A model generated the notes under the pieces. It was not told the DNA's origin. It did no database searches and worked only from the letters and a program-made list of their open reading frames with translations. Positions 59,688 to 64,000 of a stretch of 64,000 nucleotides of DNA are shown here, one piece after another. The DNA lies in NCBI RefSeq assembly GCF_035918095.1, contig NZ_CP109137.1:7752001-7816000 (forward strand), read 5' to 3'. The translations under genes and the position numbers were made by a program. The number at the start of each line of letters is the position of its first letter. Position 1 is the first letter of the stretch. The DNA is from Streptomyces sp. NBC_01750 (GTDB taxonomy: Bacteria > Actinomycetota > Actinomycetes > Streptomycetales > Streptomycetaceae).

Positions 59688-60932
59688 TTACAGCGCAGCA
59701 GGCTCCAGCACGACGGGCAGCTCAGCGAGGCCGCGGAAGGCCGGGAACGGAACCTCCATCCACGGCGCCTCACGCGCGGGGTCGGCCAGAGCCACCATTG
59801 GGAAGCGGCTGAACAGACCGGTGAGAGCGAGTTGCATCTCCAGTCTGGCCAGAGGCGCTCCCAGACAGTAGTGAATGCCGTGCCCGAACCCCAGGTGGGC
59901 GCTTTGCGCGTTCTCCGGGCGCGTCACATCGAACTGGTCCGGGGAGTCGAACTTCTGCGGGTCGCGGTTGGCCGAACTGAGCGCGATCTGAACCAGGGCG
60001 CCCTTCGGAATCCGCGTCCCGGCGATCTCCACATCCTCGGTCGCGAAACGGAACGTCGCGCTCTCCACCGAGCCGTCGTAGCGCACCAGCTCCTCCACCG
60101 CCTGGCCCACCAGCTCCGGGTTCTCCTTCACGGCGCGGAGCTGAGCGGGATGGGAGAGGAGATGGTAGACGGCGTTGCCGATGAGGTACGCGGTCGTCTT
60201 GTGACCGGCGAACATCAGCAGAAACGCTGTCGAGATCAGCTCCTGCTCGGTGAGGCCGCCGTCCGTGTCCCGGGCTGCGATGAGGGCGCTGAGCAGGTCG
60301 TCACCCGGACGGCTGCGCTTACGCGTGAGGAGATCCGCGAAGTACGCGTGCAGGCTCTCCTCCGCCTTCTGCTGGGCCTGCCTGGATTCCTTGCTGAACC
60401 CGGTGTGCGCCACCGTGGTGGACCAGCCCTGCACCTGGGACCGCTCGTCCGACGGCACGCCGAGCAGCTCGCAGATCACGGTGATCGGCAGCGGGAACGC
60501 GAACGCGGGCAGCAGGTCGACCGGTTCCCGGGTCGAGCATCCGTCCAGCAGTGTCTCGACGATGTCCTGGATCTGGGGCCGCAGCGCCTCCACACGACGC
60601 GGGGTGAACTCGGAGTTGACCAGCTTGCGCAGCCGGGTGTGCTTGGGCGGGTCGGCATTGAGCATGTGGTCGTCGAGAGCCACGGACGAGTCACCGAAGA
60701 TCCTTCGGTACGCGTCCATGGCCCCGTACATGTCCTTGCTCAGCCGCGGATCCGTCAAGGCGGCCCGCGCGTCCTTGTACCGCGTGATCAGGTACGTGTC
60801 GATGCCGTGCGGCGGCCGCATGGGGCAGACGGGCGCCGAATCCCTGAGGTTGGCATAGACCGGGTGCGGGTTCCGCCGGAACTCGGGGGTGCACCGCTCG
60901 GCTGCGGCGGCTGGGTCATCCACTGTTGTCAC
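59688..60932 (-). CDS. Cytochrome P450
   Basis: This 414-residue bacterial P450 has the I-helix LLMFAGHKTTAYL, in which the usual acid before the threonines is Lys (AGHKTT rather than AGHETT). ExxR is in EELVRY, and the heme ligand is Cys356 in FGHGIHYCLGAPLAR. It belongs to the CYP105/107-like soluble class. The start is GTG 60932, overlapping the amidohydrolase stop (GTGA). It is the last gene of a four-gene operon with an amidohydrolase, an NAD(P)-oxidoreductase and an ABM-domain protein, and is probably a tailoring or catabolic enzyme acting on a small aromatic or polyketide-like compound. No ferredoxin gene is adjacent. Confidence 0.9.
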   Translation of the reverse strand: MTTVDDPAAAAERCTPEFRRNPHPVYANLRDSAPVCPMRPPHGIDTYLITRYKDARAALTDPRLSKDMYGAMDAYRRIFGDSSVALDDHMLNADPPKHTRLRKLVNSEFTPRRVEALRPQIQDIVETLLDGCSTREPVDLLPAFAFPLPITVICELLGVPSDERSQVQGWSTTVAHTGFSKESRQAQQKAEESLHAYFADLLTRKRSRPGDDLLSALIAARDTDGGLTEQELISTAFLLMFAGHKTTAYLIGNAVYHLLSHPAQLRAVKENPELVGQAVEELVRYDGSVESATFRFATEDVEIAGTRIPKGALVQIALSSANRDPQKFDSPDQFDVTRPENAQSAHLGFGHGIHYCLGAPLARLEMQLALTGLFSRFPMVALADPAREAPWMEVPFPAFRGLAELPVVLEPAAL

Positions 60933-61891
60933 GGACGGCTCCTGAGGTCGAAGAGGGCCTCGGCGTTGCCGCCGAGGATGAGCTGCTGGGACGCCTTGTC
61001 GATCGGCAGCTTCTCGATCATGCGCATGAACTCCTCCAGGGGCACGGACATCGGCGGCGAGTCAGTGCCGAACAGCATCCGCTCCGGCCCGAGCACCTCC
61101 GCGTTGAGGCCCAGGTGCGCCGGGCTGAACGTGCTGGTGTCGACGTACATCCGCTGCAGCGCCGCACCCGGGTCCGCAGCCGGCGGGGCGGAGGGCGGCG
61201 CCGTCGGCGCGCCCCCGCTCCCGCCCCAGTGCCGGGGACGCGCCGCCGTCTGCAGGCGTTCCGTCAGCAGTGCCATCGAGCCGCCGCCGGTGGCACCGAT
61301 CAGTCGCAGGCCGGGATACTTGTCCAGCCACCCCGCGAACGCGATCATCGCCATGCCCATCGAGATGTCCCCGAACCGGCCGATCTGCTCGACGAAGCCG
61401 AAGTCGTCGACCCGCTCCGTGCCGATCGGTTCGGCCGGGGCGTGCACCAGGACGGGCACTCCCGTCTCGGCGGCCAGCGCGAAGAAGGAGTCGGCTCGCG
61501 GAGAGCCGAGCAGCTCGCCGTGGACACTGGAGGTGGTGATCAGGCCGACGAAGGCGGGATCCGCCAGCGTCTCCCGGACTCCCTCCAGGTGATCGTCGTC
61601 GCCGAACGGGTTGGCGTACACGTATCCGCGCAACTGGTCGGGGAAGTTGGCGATCAGGCCCGACATCCAGTCGTGGAAGCCCCGCAGCCGGTCTCGTGGC
61701 TGCGCGTAGTTGTCGACGCCCGGGACCCGCGCCATCGCGCCGGCGCCGACCGGACTGCCGATGATGGTGAGGTCGATCCCGGCCTGAGCGCGGGCGGCGA
61801 GCATGCCGTCGACGTCGGTGAGGCTGGGGGGCATGGGGAAGCGTCGGGCGGCCTCCGGTGGGGACAGGTGCCCGTGGATATCGATGATCAT
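60929..61891 (-). CDS. Amidohydrolase-2 family (ACMSD-like) hydrolase/decarboxylase
   Basis: This 320-residue TIM-barrel protein has the N-terminal metal motif MIIDIHGHLSPPEAARRF, a His in the strand VPVLVHAPAEPI and a C-terminal GTDSPPMSVPLEEF Asp segment. It fits the amidohydrolase-2 family, which contains ACMSD-type decarboxylases and lactone hydrolases. A Pro/Ala/Gly insertion lies near residue 230 (GGSGGAPTAPPSAPPAADPG). ATG at 61891 overlaps the preceding stop. Substrate unknown. Confidence 0.85.
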   Translation of the reverse strand: MIIDIHGHLSPPEAARRFPMPPSLTDVDGMLAARAQAGIDLTIIGSPVGAGAMARVPGVDNYAQPRDRLRGFHDWMSGLIANFPDQLRGYVYANPFGDDDHLEGVRETLADPAFVGLITTSSVHGELLGSPRADSFFALAAETGVPVLVHAPAEPIGTERVDDFGFVEQIGRFGDISMGMAMIAFAGWLDKYPGLRLIGATGGGSMALLTERLQTAARPRHWGGSGGAPTAPPSAPPAADPGAALQRMYVDTSTFSPAHLGLNAEVLGPERMLFGTDSPPMSVPLEEFMRMIEKLPIDKASQQLILGGNAEALFDLRSRP

Positions 61892-62772
61892 GTGTGAGTT
61901 CCCGGTTTCGGTGTGAGTGCGTGGGTGACCGCGACACAGTCCTCGTCGCCGAATCCCTGCTCGGTGGCGCGGACATGGGTCTCCGCGGCTGCGGCGGCGA
62001 GCGGAAGTCGCAGTCCGGCCTCCGCGGCCTGGTCCGCGACGAGCATGAGGTCCTTGGCCATCAGGCGCAGCCGGAAGTCGGGCTTGTCGAAGCGACCGGC
62101 TGCCAGGCGCTTCGACTTGAATGCCATGACCGGCGAGGCGAAGCCGCTGCCCGCGATCGTGCTGAGGACGAGTTTCCGGTCGAGTCCGGCGGCCACCGCC
62201 AACTCGACGGCCTCGGCCAGAGCCTGCACCTCGATCCCCATCAGCAGGTTGAGGAGCAGCTTCATCCGCATGCCGGAACCGAGTTCGCCGAGGTGGACCA
62301 CATCCTTGCCCAGCAGTTCGAGCAGCGGCCGGCCCGCGGTGAAGACCCGCTCCTCGCCGCCGACGAACAGCCGGAGCTCGCCGGTGCGGGCGTGCTCCCG
62401 GTTTCCCAGCATGCCGACGTCCAGAACGGACTGTGCGTTACCGGCGAGGCGGACGACCTCTTCCGGGGCGACTGTGCTGGCGCACACCAGGGATCCGGGG
62501 TACGGGCCCCCGGCCAGCACCCCGTCCGGTCCGCGCAGCACGGCTTCGAGGGCTTCGCCGTCGGCCACGGTGCAGATGGCAGCGCTCGTACCCTCGACGG
62601 CATCGGCCGGATGGGCCGCGGCGAAGGCGCCCGCCTTGGCGAGCGGCCCGGCCCGCTCCGCGGTGCGGTTCCAGACCCGCACCTGGATGCCCTGGTCGAG
62701 AAGGCGGGTGGCAAGGCCGGTTCCCATCGTGCCGAGACCGAGGACGGCCACCGGGCCGTCGGGGCGCTTCAT
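61888..62772 (-). CDS. 3-hydroxyisobutyrate-dehydrogenase-like NAD(P) oxidoreductase
   Basis: This 294-residue enzyme of the beta-hydroxyacid dehydrogenase family has a Rossmann VAVLGLGTMGTGLATRL (residues about 8-24). The substrate motif region VLDVGMLGNREHARTGEL stands where the family has DAPVSGG, and the catalytic Lys lies in MRMKLLLNLLMG. The changed substrate loop (GMLGNREHA) suggests an imine-reductase-like or unusual substrate. ATG at 62772 overlaps the ABM gene stop (ATGA). Position in the P450 operon suggests a tailoring or catabolic step. Confidence 0.82.
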   Translation of the reverse strand: MKRPDGPVAVLGLGTMGTGLATRLLDQGIQVRVWNRTAERAGPLAKAGAFAAAHPADAVEGTSAAICTVADGEALEAVLRGPDGVLAGGPYPGSLVCASTVAPEEVVRLAGNAQSVLDVGMLGNREHARTGELRLFVGGEERVFTAGRPLLELLGKDVVHLGELGSGMRMKLLLNLLMGIEVQALAEAVELAVAAGLDRKLVLSTIAGSGFASPVMAFKSKRLAAGRFDKPDFRLRLMAKDLMLVADQAAEAGLRLPLAAAAAETHVRATEQGFGDEDCVAVTHALTPKPGTHT

Positions 62773-63107
62773 GCCTTCCCTCCCACGGTCTCCTGAATGA
62801 CCCGGAACCGCAGCGACTGGGTCTCGTCGACCCACTCGCGCAGCGGAGCCACCAGTGCGCGGTGGTCCTCACCCTGCTGCCACGCGAAGAAGTGCTCGGG
62901 CGTCTCCCACTCGCTGGTGATCACCCACTGCCGGGAGCCGTCGAGGGGCTTTCCCAGCCGGTCTATGAGGTGTCCGGGGACGCGGGCCACGGACTTGCGT
63001 ATTCGCTCATACACGTCCAGAAAACCTTGCTCGCCGCCCTCGATGACGTGGACCGCGTACACGACGGACAGCCGCTCGGCCGATTGGCCCTTCTGCGCAG
63101 TGCTCAT
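62769..63107 (-). CDS. ABM-family (antibiotic biosynthesis monooxygenase-like) protein
   Basis: This 112-residue ferredoxin-like alpha+beta barrel protein has SVVYAVHVIEGGEQGFLDVY, RQWVITSEWETPEHFFAWQ and a final helix, the ABM/YgiN layout. Members oxidise aromatic polyketides without cofactor or act as small-molecule binding proteins. CCAGGAGGAGAC gives a very strong Shine-Dalgarno for ATG at 63107; the 23-codon longer frame is rejected. It is the first gene of the operon, behind a promoter containing inverted repeats. Confidence 0.82.
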   Translation of the reverse strand: MSTAQKGQSAERLSVVYAVHVIEGGEQGFLDVYERIRKSVARVPGHLIDRLGKPLDGSRQWVITSEWETPEHFFAWQQGEDHRALVAPLREWVDETQSLRFRVIQETVGGKA

Positions 63108-63188
63108 GTCTCCTCCTGGTGGTGAGATCTGACAGAACCCGATTCCCACCGACTCATGGCTCCCGCGGCCACGCAACTCCGACGTGGG

Positions 63189-63244
63189 GAGAGCCCAACG
63201 GGGACAAGGGCTCTCACTCGGTTTCTAGCCCGTACGAGTGAGAG
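63189..63244 (-). promoter_or_regulatory. Overlapping inverted repeats at the P450-operon promoter
   Basis: CTCTCACTCG (63211-63220) and CGAGTGAGAG (63235-63244) form a perfect 10-bp inverted repeat. On the minus strand TTCAAC and TAGAAA, 16 bp apart, fall across it as a plausible promoter. GAGAGCCC (63189-63196) and GGGCTCTC (63208-63215) form a second 8-bp repeat that shares the CTCTC segment. The two stems would be mutually exclusive in RNA; as DNA the first looks like an operator. No regulator gene is adjacent inside the window. Confidence 0.55.
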
Positions 63245-63721
63245 TTGAAGGACCCTTTCCCGAGGCGGTCGTGGACGCCTCATGCCCCATCGACGTGGAC
63301 CCGCCCACCCCTTGACGATCAATTGCGGCCAGGCTGTCGCGACGCCGGCTCATCCCGGAGTACGAACAGCCGGGGGAGACGTGATGCGCCCCGGCCCGAC
63401 GCTTCAAGTGCGCACGCCCCGTGGGGCGGCGGTCCGCGCCGGGACGGAGGAAGAGGGCAGCTCCGTGTCGACCGTGGTGCCCGGTCCGGTGCCGGCGACC
63501 CGGACCATCCTGGGGCCGTAGCCCGACGCACAGCAGCCGGTGAGGTTGAGACCGATCCGGCGCTGCCGGTCGTCGGTTTTGAATTCCTCGGTGCCGGAGC
63601 TGCGTTGAACGCCGCGGCTGTCGAACGCCGGCTCCACGGTGTCGAGTTGGCCGGCGATTCCCTGGCGTCCGGTGCAGCGGAACCGCCCCGGCCTGTCGGT
63701 GGCGGTTCGCGTCCCCGGCGC
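63245..63721. other. Gap of about 480 bp without a supported gene
   Basis: Between the P450-operon promoter and the DUF5988-like remnant there are only short open frames. One on the minus strand, GTG 63637 to 63404 (77 residues, with RRIGLNLTGCCASGYGPRMV in the middle), looks somewhat protein-like but has no recognisable motif or Shine-Dalgarno. The region may be decayed remains of the cluster to the right. Confidence 0.4.
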
Positions 63722-63851
63722 TCACTCGGCGATGTACGTGCGGTAGGACCAGCGGTAGACCGGCAGTGTTACACCGTGCAGGTCGCAGTACTCGTGCGTG
63801 AACTCGAAATGCTCGTAGGCGTTGTGGTGCAAGATCTTCACCGGCTCGCCG
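63722..63851 (-). pseudogene. DUF5988-like fragment lacking its N-terminus
   Basis: From about 63850 the minus strand reads GEPVKILHHNAYEHFEF and ends LPVYRWSYRTYIAE, which fits the second half of the small (about 60-70 residue) DUF5988 family, often found in Streptomyces biosynthetic clusters. Upstream of GEPVK the frame has no family-like sequence; instead the DNA encodes an enoylreductase fragment in another frame. The family's N-terminal part is thus missing and replaced at the junction. I treat it as a truncated gene; the family assignment is from memory. Confidence 0.55.
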
Positions 63852-64000
63852 CACCCGCCGGGCGGCCGCTGCGGCGTCGGCGAGCGGGAAGCTTTGGCAG
63901 GGCAGGGGCTCCAGCCGTCCACGGGCGATCTCGGTGAGCACTTCGCGCAGTACCAGGGCGAACAGCTCTGGACGATTCTGCTGGAGTTCGATGAGGTCGA
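63852..64000 (-). pseudogene. 3' fragment of a PKS-type enoylreductase / zinc-less dehydrogenase, continuing beyond the window
   Basis: The minus strand from the right edge reads LIELQQNRPELFALVLREV, then LTEIARGRLEPLPCQSFPLAD and AAAARRV. This matches the C-terminal part of enoylreductase domains of type I polyketide synthases or quinone oxidoreductases. The family normally continues with a short arginine-rich (M/A)xxARHxGKxVL ending, but here the homology stops at about 63852, where DUF5988-like sequence begins in a different frame. The open frame continues to 63225 as nonsense. Either a deletion or recombination truncated a biosynthetic gene, most of which lies outside the window. Confidence 0.5.

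Noticed and set aside
63404..63637. Possible RiPP precursor (77 residues, GCCASGYG in the middle)
   Set aside because: No leader-type motif, ribosome-binding site or modification enzyme is adjacent; it may be part of the decayed region.

Overview
The window is very GC-rich and gene-dense. It has long runs of overlapping same-strand genes (ATGA, GTGA and TGATG junctions), abundant GTG starts and a few in-frame TTA codons. Together with its gene families (a conservon-type sensor ATPase, PucR and XRE-TPR regulators, a DmdR/IdeR-type iron box, a BlaI-M56 pair) this points to a Streptomyces chromosome. No tRNA, rRNA, CRISPR array, IS element or prophage gene was recognised.

Layout. 1-954: the 5' part of a conservon-like sensor ATPase gene running off the left edge, followed by a 657-bp gap holding a GAACCC hexamer repeat. 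1612-3531: an ArsR / SRPBCC / DinB-like cluster around a perfect dyad. 3546-5497: an MscS channel and an unknown protein. 5657-16154: a tightly packed envelope-glycan operon read leftwards (DUF3068 protein, GT4 glycosyltransferase, methyltransferase, AftD-like giant arabinofuranosyltransferase, condensation-fold acyltransferase, methyltransferase, DMT transporter, Trm112). 16321-20711: small membrane protein, PucR regulator with two TTA codons, XRE-TPR regulator, secreted M64 peptidase.

20761-44713 is the most unusual part. A seven-gene leftward operon encodes a MotA/ZorA-like two-TM coiled-coil protein, a MotB/ZorB-like protein with an ion-channel-type Asp, a dynamin-like GTPase, an SrfB-like actin/Hsp70-fold ATPase, an unknown protein, an apparent pseudo-GTPase and an apparent pseudo-PP2C. 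It diverges from a three-gene operon with two CHAT proteases and one caspase-like protease. A Crp/Fnr regulator with a conserved cyclic-nucleotide-contact motif and a class III cyclase-like protein follow. I interpret this as a candidate conflict (immunity or programmed-death) system that joins an ion-driven membrane complex and a dynamin to caspase-fold effectors.

44943-56124 is an iron-regulated divergon. A family-5 (Dpp/Nik type) ABC importer faces an operon for a clavaminate-synthase/VioC-like dioxygenase, SbnB-like and SbnA-like diaminopropionate enzymes, a fold-III PLP decarboxylase and a MATE exporter. Iron boxes overlap the predicted promoter of the biosynthetic operon and lie just upstream of the importer. 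It is best read as a small aminopolycarboxylate/opine-type metallophore locus with no NRPS or NIS synthetase in the cluster.

56170-59535: a BlaI-M56 sensor pair divergent from DedA and two PAP2 phosphatases (polyprenyl or lipid phosphate metabolism). 59688-63107: a four-gene P450 / amidohydrolase / NAD(P)-oxidoreductase / ABM-monooxygenase operon with a promoter-overlapping inverted repeat. 63722-64000: remnants of a polyketide-synthase-like enoylreductase abruptly joined to a DUF5988-like fragment, suggesting a decayed or rearranged biosynthetic locus at the right edge.
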